Below are positions 1-8,164 of a stretch of 64,000 bases of DNA, piece after piece; the stretch's first letter is position 1; every line of letters begins with the position of its first letter. The notes beneath the pieces were generated by a model, which did no database searches, was not told where the DNA came from, and worked only from the letters and a program-made list of their open reading frames with translations. Source of the stretch: Methanothermobacter sp. MT-2 (GTDB lineage Archaea > Methanobacteriota > Methanobacteria > Methanobacteriales > DSM-23052); assembly GCA_003584625.1 (NCBI GenBank), contig AP017647.1, positions 916,603 through 980,602 of the forward strand. Reading direction: 5' to 3'. The position numbers were made by a program, and so were the translations under genes.

Positions 1-848
1 ATAAACCAGTATTTGTTCTCTCCATCAAACTGGTCATATTGTACCATCTTTGCTGACCTGTCACTGATATTTAATGTAAAAGGTCCATGAGCTTCTATCA
101 TATACCCTTCAAGTGCATCTTCTACAACAAACTCGTCAAGTGGTATAGGACCTTCAAGTTCTAATCTTTCAAAAAATATAAAGGAACTATCAGCTCCTTC
201 TCCTTTTTCTAACTCAAAAAAGATATCATAGGAAGTACAATTAAGCTTTGGATACGTGCAAGAATACTGAGTATTTGTGGAAGATTTATTAACAGTAAGA
301 CGATAGTCCGGAGGGTATTGAAAACTTATTATTTCGTCTTTATAGAATCCTAATACTGTTACTGTGCGAGTTACTGAATTCGATTCTTTTTTTGGTGCCT
401 TCGCTTCAATTGTTATGGTGTTTTCTCCTATTTTGATTGGCACGTTTTGTGTGAAGTTACCATCGGGTTTAGTAGTTACGTTTTTTCCGTTTATCGTTAC
501 CGTTGCATTTGGTTCTGTGCGACCTTTTATTGTTATGTTCTCAACGCCCGCTAATGTCGCACCATCGTCTGGTGAAGTGACTACTAATTCCGTGGTGGGC
601 ACATCAGGTGTTAGCATGCCTATCACTACAATTAATAGGAACCCAAGACAACAAACACTGGTGAATGTTAAAAGTGTGATATTTTCGTCGGTTTGTTTGC
701 CCCACCATTCTCTGAATTCACCTATTATGCCTTTTTTTGCTGTTGAAGGTTCTGATCCTATTTTTGATAGTTTGAAACCACATTTTCGGCAAAAAATAGC
801 ACCTTCCAAATTTTTGAACCCACAATTAGGACATATTTTTCCGGACAT
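1..848 (-). CDS. Zinc-ribbon, single-TM protein with extracellular Ig-like domain (C-terminus outside window)
   Basis: The reverse strand is open from position 848 to the window edge, giving at least 282 residues. A zinc ribbon lies at the N-terminus (C6, C9, C20, C23). One hydrophobic segment follows at about residues 58-79. An Ig-like beta domain starts near residue 88 with an SPDDGATL motif and an E-P-N-A-T-V-TI-NG pattern typical of cell-surface Big/glucodextranase-like repeats. The rest, rich in aromatic residues and T/N, runs off the window. The ATG is preceded by a GAGAGTGACC stretch that can serve as ribosome binding site. By analogy with other archaeal zinc-ribbon membrane proteins, the ribbon is probably cytoplasmic and the Ig part outside. 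Function is unknown. A 597-nt open frame on the other strand is antisense to it. Confidence 0.75.
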   Translation of the reverse strand, partial: MSGKICPNCGFKNLEGAIFCRKCGFKLSKIGSEPSTAKKGIIGEFREWWGKQTDENITLLTFTSVCCLGFLLIVVIGMLTPDVPTTELVVTSPDDGATLAGVENITIKGRTEPNATVTINGKNVTTKPDGNFTQNVPIKIGENTITIEAKAPKKESNSVTRTVTVLGFYKDEIISFQYPPDYRLTVNKSSTNTQYSCTYPKLNCTSYDIFFELEKGEGADSSFIFFERLELEGPIPLDEFVVEDALEGYMIEAHGPFTLNISDRSAKMVQYDQFDGENKYWF

Positions 849-956
849 AAAAGGTCACTCTCTTTATGTAATCTTCCTTTTTCATATTTATTATTCGTCA
901 ATCCCTAGATATAGAGATTTGCTTTTATTTATCTCTAAAATGCTCTCGAATGCTTT

Positions 957-1208
957 TTAAAATATTGAAACCTTTTTATTTTTTGGATCCCTGCTTTCTT
1001 CTATTATTATAATATTTGCATTGCCTTCATAGATTTCAAGTATAGGTTTGGTTTTACCAACCTTTTTATAATGGACCAATTGGCTGTTTTTTAAAGTCTT
1101 TTTCAATATCATTGAATCATAAACTTCTTTCAGCATCTTATAGATTCTTGTGAGAATGTCGAAATCATCGATGTAAGGTTTTAGGAATTTATCAAGTGAT
1201 ATGCCCAT
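957..1208 (-). CDS. Short hypothetical protein, possible fragment of a restriction-enzyme HsdR C-terminus
   Basis: Open frame of 83 residues between two genes on opposite strands, with no recognisable Shine-Dalgarno sequence before its ATG. The N-terminal stretch (FLKPYIDDFDIL, then a K-x-x-K-E-V-Y segment) followed by ILEIYE, a run of isoleucines and EES looks to me like the helical C-terminal region of type I restriction R subunits. That is pattern memory, not a search. If correct, this is a remnant of a lost restriction gene, since no helicase domain or partner S/M subunit is nearby. It could equally be a small orphan gene or not be translated. Confidence 0.35.
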   Translation of the reverse strand: MGISLDKFLKPYIDDFDILTRIYKMLKEVYDSMILKKTLKNSQLVHYKKVGKTKPILEIYEGNANIIIIEESRDPKNKKVSIF

Positions 1209-1330
1209 ATATCATAAAGATAATATAAAACCCATTGATACTCACAATTATAATTATTGGCTTTTTAGTTCTCACCACCCTTATATGTTCAGAAACTTTA
1301 TATTTTATCTGTGTGGATATCACCTTAATA

Positions 1331-2656
1331 ATGATAACAAGAAAATTTGCTGATTTTATAGTATCATTAAAGTATGATGATATACCCAGTGATGTTATAG
1401 AGAAAGCTAAATTATGTTTTATGGATTTCCTCGGGGTTTCGTTAAGAGGATCAAAGGAAAAGAGCGGAATTTCGGCATTAAAATCCATTCAACCATTCAT
1501 ATCCCATGGTAAAGCGACCATTATAGGTTATGGCTGTGGAGATCCTTTAAATGCAAGCCTGGTTAATGGTATATTTGCTCATAGCCTTGACTTGGATGAT
1601 GGCCATAGAATAGCCCACTTGCACCCTGGAGCATCTGTCATACCAGCAGCGCTTGCATTAGCAGAAAAAGAAAAGGTCAAAGGAAAAGAATTTCTCACAT
1701 CTATTATAATTGGCTATGAAATATGTCTAAGCCTAGGGATTATGATAAACCCACATCATCGTAACATGGGTTTTCATTCTACCGGCACATGTGGAACCAT
1801 TGGAGCTGCAGCAGCCAGTGCAAAGATTCTTGATTTGAACGGGGAAGAAACATTAAATTGTCTGGGATTGGCCGGCACTCAAGCTGCGGGTCTTCTTGAA
1901 TCAGATCATAAAGGTAGCATGGGAAAACATTTGCATGCTGGAAGAGCAGCCCAATCCGGAATATTATCAGCCCTCCTTGCCAGGGAAGGTTTCACTGGAG
2001 CCGATACCATACTAGAAGGTGATGAAGGATTCCTAAATGTTATGAGTTCAGGTTATGATATAAAGGATGGGCTGGGCCATTTTCATATCAGACAAGTTTA
2101 TATGAAAAAATATCCTGTCTGTAGACATATTCACTCTACTCTTGATTCAGCATCGAAGATACTTAATCTTCTAAAGTTGAAATCTGTTGATGAAGCTATG
2201 GTGGATGAAGTGATAGTCAGAACATATAAAGTGGCAGCAGAACATGACAATTACAAACCAGAAAATATGGAATTTCTGAGACAGAGCCTGCCAGTTTCCC
2301 TTGCATTATTTCTATTGAATGGTGATTTAAGATTAGAGCACCTGAAAGATTTCAAGTTTGCACGTGAACTCGCCAAAAAAATCAGGATCGAAACTGACAG
2401 AAAACTGGACTCTCTCTATCCTGAAAAAAGACCATCAAAAGTCATCCTAAAATTAAAAGATGAAAATTTGGAAGCCTTAACAGTATTACCAAGTGGAGAG
2501 CCAGAGAACCCCCTCACAAGAGGTAATATCCTTAAAAAATTTAAAATGCTAAACAGTGAATATGATGTCAAAAAATTGAAGATTTTAAATGAGATGGAAT
2601 CAACCCCTATGGATGAGCTAATGGACGAATTAGACCTGGGAGGGAACAAGCCATGA
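1331..2656 (+). CDS. MmgE/PrpD family dehydratase (2-methylcitrate dehydratase-like)
   Basis: A 441-residue protein of the MmgE/PrpD family, whose members dehydrate or isomerise tricarboxylic acids such as 2-methylcitrate or cis-aconitate without an iron-sulfur cluster. The N-terminus (FADFIVSL, AKLCFMDFLGVSLRG), the ALDLDDGH-like motif (HSLDLDDGH, about residues 86-94), HLHPGASV and the KYPVCRHIHS segment near residue 260 are family hallmarks. The reading frame is open 32 codons further upstream, but that extension is hydrophobic and unlike the family, so the ATG at 1331 is preferred. It overlaps the next gene by 4 bp and heads a four-gene operon with a TIM-barrel protein, a fumarase-like protein and a citrate-synthase homologue. 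The substrate here is unknown. Confidence 0.85.
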   Translation: MITRKFADFIVSLKYDDIPSDVIEKAKLCFMDFLGVSLRGSKEKSGISALKSIQPFISHGKATIIGYGCGDPLNASLVNGIFAHSLDLDDGHRIAHLHPGASVIPAALALAEKEKVKGKEFLTSIIIGYEICLSLGIMINPHHRNMGFHSTGTCGTIGAAAASAKILDLNGEETLNCLGLAGTQAAGLLESDHKGSMGKHLHAGRAAQSGILSALLAREGFTGADTILEGDEGFLNVMSSGYDIKDGLGHFHIRQVYMKKYPVCRHIHSTLDSASKILNLLKLKSVDEAMVDEVIVRTYKVAAEHDNYKPENMEFLRQSLPVSLALFLLNGDLRLEHLKDFKFARELAKKIRIETDRKLDSLYPEKRPSKVILKLKDENLEALTVLPSGEPENPLTRGNILKKFKMLNSEYDVKKLKILNEMESTPMDELMDELDLGGNKP

Positions 2657-3561
2657 ACAAAAATAGAAAATTCCTTGAAGATATTGGTATAAAAAGCGGA
2701 TATCCTCTCATTGAATCAGAGAAAAGGTTTATGGATGGTTCACAGTACCGTTTCGAAGTTCCAGGTATACAAAGACCTCCAACCCTCAGAGCCCTCATAG
2801 ATGCACTTGATGAATATGATGTGACAATCCATCGAGTAACCCAAACAAAAGGCATAATGTTACTTACAGACCGAGAAATCGAAGAAATGGGCGAACTTGC
2901 AAGAGATGCGAAAATAGAACTATTCCTCAGCATAGGCCCCAGGGCAACCTATGATACGAGTGCAACAGCAAAAACAAAAGAGGGTGCGAGGATAGGATAC
3001 CGTATCAGGGGCTATGAAAACCTATTATATGCCCTTGAAGATGTTAAAAGGGCCGCGGAGCTTGGAATCAGGGGTATAGTTGTATATGATGAGGGAATAT
3101 TATGGGTGTTGGGTAAAATGAGAAAAGAAGGTTATTTACCCGCAGATATTCACTTTAAGGTTTCTGCACATTGTGGCCATGGCAACCCCGCATCAGCCCT
3201 TTTAATAGAGGAGATTGGGGCGGATTCGTTCAATCCTGTGAGGGATCTTCAAATACCAATGTTAGCCTCAATCCGGAACAGTATAAATATACCAATAGAT
3301 TTACATACAGAGAATCCACAATCATCTGGAGGTTTTATAAGACATTATGAAGTGCCAGATATGATACGCTATGCAGCCCCAGTCTATCTCAAAACTGGGG
3401 GTTCAGTCGCGAAAAAACATGCTTGGGAAACCACAAAGACAGAAGCAAAGGAAAGGATAAGACAAGTATACCTTGTACAATCAATGATAGAAAGATACTA
3501 TCCAGAAGCCAAGGCATCTCCAAAGGGTTCTGGGGATCTCGCAATCCCGGTGATCAAATGA
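2653..3561 (+). CDS. Conserved TIM-barrel protein, U32-peptidase-like (function unknown)
   Basis: A 302-residue protein starting at an ATG that overlaps the upstream stop (ATGA), with GGGAGGGAACAAGCC as ribosome binding site. Alternating beta/alpha motifs (GIRGIVVYDEG, HFKVSAHCGHGNPAS, LLIEEIGADSFNPVRD, PIDLHTENP, APVYLKTGG) indicate a TIM barrel. The order 'sequential beta strand, GAD-x-F/L-NP-x-RDL' recalls the U32 'peptidase' family, many of which are not peptidases. A conserved-looking Cys in SAHCGHGN and the HTENP motif may form the active site. It is translationally coupled to the PrpD-like gene and to the fumarase-like gene that follows. I do not recognise its substrate. Confidence 0.7.
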   Translation: MNKNRKFLEDIGIKSGYPLIESEKRFMDGSQYRFEVPGIQRPPTLRALIDALDEYDVTIHRVTQTKGIMLLTDREIEEMGELARDAKIELFLSIGPRATYDTSATAKTKEGARIGYRIRGYENLLYALEDVKRAAELGIRGIVVYDEGILWVLGKMRKEGYLPADIHFKVSAHCGHGNPASALLIEEIGADSFNPVRDLQIPMLASIRNSINIPIDLHTENPQSSGGFIRHYEVPDMIRYAAPVYLKTGGSVAKKHAWETTKTEAKERIRQVYLVQSMIERYYPEAKASPKGSGDLAIPVIK

Positions 3562-4400
3562 ACCTTGTTAAAAAAGTGAAAAACGCCCTGATAAAAGCTA
3601 GCACAAGTTATACAAGTGATGTTAGAAGGGCCTATGAAAGGGCTCTTAAAATAGAAGAAGATGAAAATGCAGCTTGGGTGCTTAAATTAATCCTAGAAAA
3701 TGAGAAAATAGCAAAAAAAGAGAAAAAACCCCTCTGTGATGATACCGGGATTCCTCATGTCATAATAGAAGTTGGAGAAAAGGCTTTTATACCCCACAAC
3801 CTCCTTGGCCAAATTAAAAAAGGGATAAAAGAAGGATTAAAGGAACTGCCAGGAAGGCCCATGGCCGTGAGAGGAGATGAAATCCAGCGTATAGAGCAGA
3901 GCAAGGGCCTATATGATGATCCATCAATGGTTGTACCACCATCATTCCTAGTTGATACAATAGATGGAGATTCTATAAAGATCCATATTCTAATGTTGGG
4001 TGGTGGGCCTGAAATACGCGCCCACACATATAGGATTTTCCATCATCATGATAATAGAAAATTATTTGAGGAAGTTCTCACATGGATGAAAACAGAAATC
4101 CCACTTTTGGGGTGCACCCCTTGCATCCCAGCTATTGGCATTGGAAGGACTCATTTTGAGGCCACTTCACTCATGCTTAAAGCCATAGCCTATGGAAATC
4201 TTGAAATGCAATCTAAGATTGAGGAATATTTAACAGAGTCAATTAATAGTGAAGGTGTGGGGAGTCTCGGACTTGGAGGATCCGTAACAGCCTTGGGATC
4301 CTTTGTCAAGATCGGGCCCCAGAGGGCCAGTGGAGTGCGGATAGTTTCTATGAGGCTCTCTTGTTGTGCAGAGCCCAGAAGGGCGAGTATAATATTATGA
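3558..4400 (+). CDS. Class I fumarase alpha-subunit-like hydro-lyase
   Basis: A 280-residue protein related to the N-terminal (alpha) domain of class I fumarase/L-tartrate dehydratase, which carries a [4Fe-4S] cluster. The ATG at 3558 overlaps the previous stop. The family motif C-D-D-T-G (KKPLCDDTGIP, about residues 56-60) is present, as are a GCTPC pair in the middle and a second Cys pair near the C-terminus (LSCCAEPRRA), giving candidate cluster ligands. The spacing and the GLGGS glycine-rich loop differ from standard fumarase. No beta-subunit gene is adjacent, so it may work alone, with a distant partner, or on another hydroxy acid. Its place between the PrpD-like protein and the citrate-synthase homologue implies a shared pathway. 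Confidence 0.75.
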   Translation: MNLVKKVKNALIKASTSYTSDVRRAYERALKIEEDENAAWVLKLILENEKIAKKEKKPLCDDTGIPHVIIEVGEKAFIPHNLLGQIKKGIKEGLKELPGRPMAVRGDEIQRIEQSKGLYDDPSMVVPPSFLVDTIDGDSIKIHILMLGGGPEIRAHTYRIFHHHDNRKLFEEVLTWMKTEIPLLGCTPCIPAIGIGRTHFEATSLMLKAIAYGNLEMQSKIEEYLTESINSEGVGSLGLGGSVTALGSFVKIGPQRASGVRIVSMRLSCCAEPRRASIIL

Positions 4401-4410
4401 GGTGTGATCG

Positions 4411-5211
4411 ATGGCAATAGGGAAAGAATCGCTTGAGAGAATATTCGATGTTAATGTTTCTCGTTGGAGGACCAGTATTAGTTGGGTTGGGAAGGATTTT
4501 ATTGTTACGCGTGGTTATTTCCAGGAGGATTTGATTGGGAACATTTCCTTTGCTGATGTTGTCTTCTTATTATTGAAGGGTGATTTGCCGTCTAGGGATG
4601 AATCTAGGATGCTTAATGCCATACTTGTATCATTTTGCGATCATGGTGTCACCCCACCCAGCACGCAAATAGCTCGCCTGGCAGCGTCTACAGGTTCTCC
4701 CATGCATGCTTCTCTTGCAGCTGGACTTTTAGCCTTTGGAAAGGAGCATGCTGGGGCTATACAAGAGTGTATGAAACTTTTACAGGGTGCTATGGAGAGT
4801 GGTGGGGAGATTTCTCAACTTGCCAGGGAACTTGTTGATGAATACCTTGAAAGGGGTGAGAAGATACCTGGTTTTGGTCATAGGTATCATAGTAGGGATC
4901 CGAGAGCTGTTAAGATATTGGAATTGGCAGGGAAATATAATTGTATAGGTGGACATGCTCAGTTAGTGTTGGAGATGGAAAAGAGGTTGAATCGGCTGAA
5001 AAATATTAATATGAATATTGATGGGGCGAATGCGGCGATATTGTCAGATCTTGGGTTCCATTGGAGTGTTGGAACTGGTATATTCATGATTGGAAGGTTG
5101 CCAGGGCTTATAGCCCATATAGATGAGGAAAGGAGGCAGGAAAAACCATTCAGAAAAACTTTGAAACTTGAGGAAATAGAATATCAAGGTAAAAAACCAG
5201 AATATAAATAG
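4411..5211 (+). CDS. Short citrate synthase homologue (citryl-CoA lyase-like)
   Basis: At 266 residues this is far shorter than citrate synthase (about 370-430) and matches the size of stand-alone citryl-CoA lyase and the C-terminal part of ATP-citrate lyase. The catalytic triad of the superfamily is recognisable: His in the GKEHAGA motif (near residue 111), His in IPGFGHRYHSRDPRA (near 150), and an Asp in NIDGANAA (about 203). The ATG is preceded by GAGGTGTGATC at good spacing. It could cleave or make citryl-CoA or a related branched acyl-CoA. As last gene of the four-gene operon it is the likely carbon-carbon bond-making or -breaking step. Annotation as full citrate synthase would be less well supported by the length. 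Confidence 0.8.
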   Translation: MAIGKESLERIFDVNVSRWRTSISWVGKDFIVTRGYFQEDLIGNISFADVVFLLLKGDLPSRDESRMLNAILVSFCDHGVTPPSTQIARLAASTGSPMHASLAAGLLAFGKEHAGAIQECMKLLQGAMESGGEISQLARELVDEYLERGEKIPGFGHRYHSRDPRAVKILELAGKYNCIGGHAQLVLEMEKRLNRLKNINMNIDGANAAILSDLGFHWSVGTGIFMIGRLPGLIAHIDEERRQEKPFRKTLKLEEIEYQGKKPEYK

Positions 5212-5290
5212 ACCAATGGGGAAAGAGTTTGATTAGACACAATTTAGAATCATAAGATTTATGATATTTTTATGGAGTGGAAATAAATAG

Positions 5291-5309
5291 TAAAAGATAA
5301 ATATACTCA
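5291..5309 (+). promoter_or_regulatory. Likely promoter (BRE/TATA) of the ATP synthase operon
   Basis: The 134-base gap before ahaH is very AT-rich. A purine-rich AAAAGAT stretch followed by AAATATAC (about 5296-5307) matches an archaeal BRE plus TATA box. Transcription would start some 25 bases later, near 5325-5330, leaving a short leader with the GGGTGG ribosome binding site at 5335-5340. Inferred from pattern only. Confidence 0.4.
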
Positions 5310-5345
5310 TAAAATAGACCCTTCAATATAAAAAGGGTGGTTCAA

Positions 5346-5660
5346 ATGGCAACAATAGCAGAAGCCATCATGGTGATAAAAAAGGCTGAAAATGATGCTA
5401 ACAAGCTAATAAGTGATTCAAAGGATAAATCATCCCAGATGATCGAGGATGCTAGGGTTAAAGCGCTGGAAATCATAGAAAACGCCAAGAAAGGGGCTGA
5501 AGAAGAGGCTGAGGCCATTATTTCTGAATCTAAGGCGAAGGCCAGGGACGAAGCTATAAACATTTCAAGTGAAGCTAAAAGAAGAACAGAAACCTTGAAA
5601 TCCAAGGCCATGGACAAGATAGATGAAGCAGCAAAGGTTATCATACAAACAATAATATAG
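5346..5660 (+). CDS. ahaH: A-type ATP synthase subunit H (peripheral stalk coiled coil)
   Basis: A 104-residue, strongly charged helical protein made almost entirely of K/E/A heptads (AEAIMVIKKAENDANKL and similar), as expected for subunit H, which pairs with subunit E to form the peripheral stalk that links the A1 head to membrane subunit I. Its position as first gene before ahaI is the canonical order. The ATG at 5346 follows GGGTGG by five bases. An in-frame GTG at 5337 lies within the ribosome binding site and is therefore unlikely. Promoter-proximal position sets expression of the whole operon. Confidence 0.9.
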   Translation: MATIAEAIMVIKKAENDANKLISDSKDKSSQMIEDARVKALEIIENAKKGAEEEAEAIISESKAKARDEAINISSEAKRRTETLKSKAMDKIDEAAKVIIQTII

Positions 5661-5671
5661 AGTTGAGTAAC

Positions 5672-7666
5672 ATGTTTCTACCAGCGAGGATGCGCAAACT
5701 TAAAATTATAACATTCGAAAAATACACAGATCCCGTGATCAGATCCTTGCATGAAGAAGGAATAACACAAATAGATGACATATCAGAGCGTATCCAAGAA
5801 GACCCACAATGGGGCCAGCTACTAAAACCTTCGAAACCCACACCTCAAACCGGTAAAATAGCATCCCTCTTAATGAGAACAACTGGTATAATAGATTTCA
5901 TGGATTCGCTGATAACCCATAAAAAAAAGATTACCGAGACCATAAAAGAATTCCTCAACCCCCCAATCCCAAAAAAGAGGAAGGTTGAAGAACTCGATTC
6001 AGAATCACTGATCATGAAAGCCGAAGAGGAACTATCAAAGGTCGAATCAACGATAAAAACCTTGGAAAGCCGATTAAACCAATTAGAAGCGGAAAGGGGG
6101 GAGTTAGAGTCAAAGATCAGTCTCTGGGAGAAATTAGTCGATTTTGATATTAATTTTACTGATATAACAGAATCCAAGTACATAACCGCTATTATAGGGA
6201 AAATGCCCATAGAAAAATTCAAGAAAGCGCCAGAGAAGATAAAAGAGATCACAGACGAATTCGCACTCTTTGACATGGAAACAGAACCCCCAACCGAAAG
6301 AAAAATATTCCTAATAACACTAAAAAAACATGAAGACACCATAGCAACCCTACTAAGGCGAATGGACCTCGAAAGGTTTGAAATAGCAGGTCTCAAAGGC
6401 ATACCATCCAAGATAATCCAAAAATCCAAGGAAAGACTCGAAGAAATCCATGAAGAAAGAAAAAACACAATAAAAGAAGTGGAAAAGATAAAAAATGAAT
6501 GGGAAGAAGAACTTCTCATACTCAGAGAACAACTTGAAATAGAAAAAGAAAGAAATGAAATATACGCAGCCTTCGGAGAAACAGAAAACACAGTGATGCT
6601 CGAAGCATGGACCCCACTCAAAGATTGTGAAAAAGCCGAAAAAATAATTAGAACTGCCAGCAAAGGCCACTGCGTCATTGAACGTGAAAAACCAGACGGC
6701 AGCCACGATAGCGTGCCAACACTTCTTGAAAACCCAAGATTCGCAAAACCATTTGAAACATTAATAAAAATGTACTCACCCCCAAAATATAACGAATACG
6801 ACCCCACAGTCTTCATGGCAATAGTACTCCCATTCTTCTTCGGTTTCTGCCTTACAGACGCATTCTATGGAATACTAGATGCCCTTGTAGGATTCATATT
6901 ATACCGTGGCCCAGGGAAAGTTAACAGTTTCATGAGAAGCTTCGGCATAATATTCATGGCATGCGGTACTTGGGCATTCATCCTTGGAATGATCACAAAC
7001 GGATTCCTAGGCGACTTCTTCCCACGATTCCTCAATATAAACCTCCCAACAGTCATACCGTTAATAGACGCGTTTAAAGAACCGCAGAACGTCCTCCTAA
7101 TGGCCTTGATAACAGGGGTGCTCCATATAAACTTTGGACTTATCGTCGGCGCCCGTAACAATATAAAAATGGGCAACTTCCGTGAAGCCATGGGATCCCA
7201 GATAGTATGGATTATACTAGAACTGGGCATACTACTCCTTGCAATGGGCTGGCTATTCAAACTATTCCCATTAATGGTAGCTGGGGGTGGAGTAGCAGTA
7301 CTAGGAGTCATATTATTAGTCTATTACAATGGACTCTTCGGACTCATCGACGCTTCAGGTTTCCTAGGCACAATACTATCATATTCAAGATTACTAGCCC
7401 TCTGCCTATCCACAGGAGGAATGGCCATGACAGTTAACATCGTCACAGGAATATGCGCCGACTTCATACCAATAATTGGAGTGGCCCTAGCACCTATAGT
7501 GTTTGTGTTTGGCCATATTGCTAATGACACATTCCAGAGTCTAGGTGCATTCATACATTCATTACGTCTACATTATGTTGAGTTCTTCTCCCAATTCTTC
7601 ATGGGAGGTAAAAGAGGATTCAACCCATTTAGTGCTGAAAGAAAACTTACTAAAATAGAGAGGTGA
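5672..7666 (+). CDS. ahaI: A-type ATP synthase subunit I (membrane stator, AhaI/NtpI)
   Basis: A 664-residue protein with the two-part layout of subunit I. The N-terminal cytoplasmic half (to about residue 360) is rich in coiled-coil segments and anchors the peripheral stalks. The C-terminal half has about seven or eight hydrophobic segments, including the stretch around FGFCLTDAFYG, and provides the half-channels for ion translocation against the proteolipid ring. The start MFLPARMRKLKI resembles the family N-terminus. A TTG three codons upstream (5663) is possible, but neither has a strong ribosome binding site, so translation is probably coupled to ahaH 11 bases upstream. Long open frames antisense to the coiled-coil half are artefacts of its composition. 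Confidence 0.92.
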   Translation: MFLPARMRKLKIITFEKYTDPVIRSLHEEGITQIDDISERIQEDPQWGQLLKPSKPTPQTGKIASLLMRTTGIIDFMDSLITHKKKITETIKEFLNPPIPKKRKVEELDSESLIMKAEEELSKVESTIKTLESRLNQLEAERGELESKISLWEKLVDFDINFTDITESKYITAIIGKMPIEKFKKAPEKIKEITDEFALFDMETEPPTERKIFLITLKKHEDTIATLLRRMDLERFEIAGLKGIPSKIIQKSKERLEEIHEERKNTIKEVEKIKNEWEEELLILREQLEIEKERNEIYAAFGETENTVMLEAWTPLKDCEKAEKIIRTASKGHCVIEREKPDGSHDSVPTLLENPRFAKPFETLIKMYSPPKYNEYDPTVFMAIVLPFFFGFCLTDAFYGILDALVGFILYRGPGKVNSFMRSFGIIFMACGTWAFILGMITNGFLGDFFPRFLNINLPTVIPLIDAFKEPQNVLLMALITGVLHINFGLIVGARNNIKMGNFREAMGSQIVWIILELGILLLAMGWLFKLFPLMVAGGGVAVLGVILLVYYNGLFGLIDASGFLGTILSYSRLLALCLSTGGMAMTVNIVTGICADFIPIIGVALAPIVFVFGHIANDTFQSLGAFIHSLRLHYVEFFSQFFMGGKRGFNPFSAERKLTKIER

Positions 7667-7671
7667 AAAGA

Positions 7672-8160
7672 ATGGTTGAGATTACACTAGGAACAGCTTT
7701 GGCAGCTGTAGGAGCTGGGATAGCTATAGCATTCGCAGGTTTCGGATCAGCTATAGCCCAGGGAAACGTAGCAGCTGCAAGTGTAGGTGCAGTTGCAGAA
7801 AAACCTGAAATGTTCGCAAGGGGCATTATATTCACGGCCCTGCCAGAAACCCAGGCTATCTACGGATTCCTTATAGGAATATTAGTCATAGTATTCTCAG
7901 GAATCCTAGGCGGCGGTAAAGGACTTGGCACAACAGGCGGTATCATAGCCCTAAGCGCAGGTTTAGCCATAGGCGTTGCAGGTTTCGGATCAGCTATAGC
8001 CCAGGGAAACGTAGCAGCAGGAAGTGTAGGTGCAGTTACAGAACAACCAGAAATGTTCGCAAGAGGTATTATATTCACGGCCCTGCCAGAAACCCAAGCT
8101 ATCTACGGATTCCTTATAGCAATACTCTTGCTAGTTGGTGGCGTTATGGGAGGAGGCTAA
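7672..8160 (+). CDS. ahaK: A-type ATP synthase proteolipid (subunit K/c), duplicated hairpin
   Basis: A 162-residue membrane protein consisting of two near-identical helical hairpins (four transmembrane segments), the ion-carrying rotor subunit. Each half ends with ALPETQAIYGFL, so both hairpins keep the ion-binding Glu. This agrees with the duplicated proteolipid described for Methanothermobacter. GAGAGGTGAAAAGA precedes the ATG at 7672; an in-frame GTG at 7663 is inside that ribosome binding site. The two halves (about 7735-7881 and 7978-8124) are also near-identical in DNA, with roughly nine differences in 147 bases by eye, including at silent positions. That suggests recent duplication or gene conversion. 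Confidence 0.95.
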   Translation: MVEITLGTALAAVGAGIAIAFAGFGSAIAQGNVAAASVGAVAEKPEMFARGIIFTALPETQAIYGFLIGILVIVFSGILGGGKGLGTTGGIIALSAGLAIGVAGFGSAIAQGNVAAGSVGAVTEQPEMFARGIIFTALPETQAIYGFLIAILLLVGGVMGGG

Positions 8161-8164
8161 ATAG

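Noticed and set aside
364-960. Plus-strand open frame of 198 codons
   Set aside because: It is antisense to the zinc-ribbon/Ig-like gene, which has recognisable Cys motifs and a membrane helix; the plus-strand product shows no domain.
3423-3557. Longer start for the fumarase-like protein
   Set aside because: The extension overlaps the upstream gene in another frame; ATG 3558 overlaps the previous stop and matches the family N-terminus.
5845-6816. Minus-strand open frame of 323 codons opposite ahaI
   Set aside because: It mirrors the coiled-coil half of AhaI; the Ser/Phe-rich composition is what the complement of a K/E-rich helix gives.
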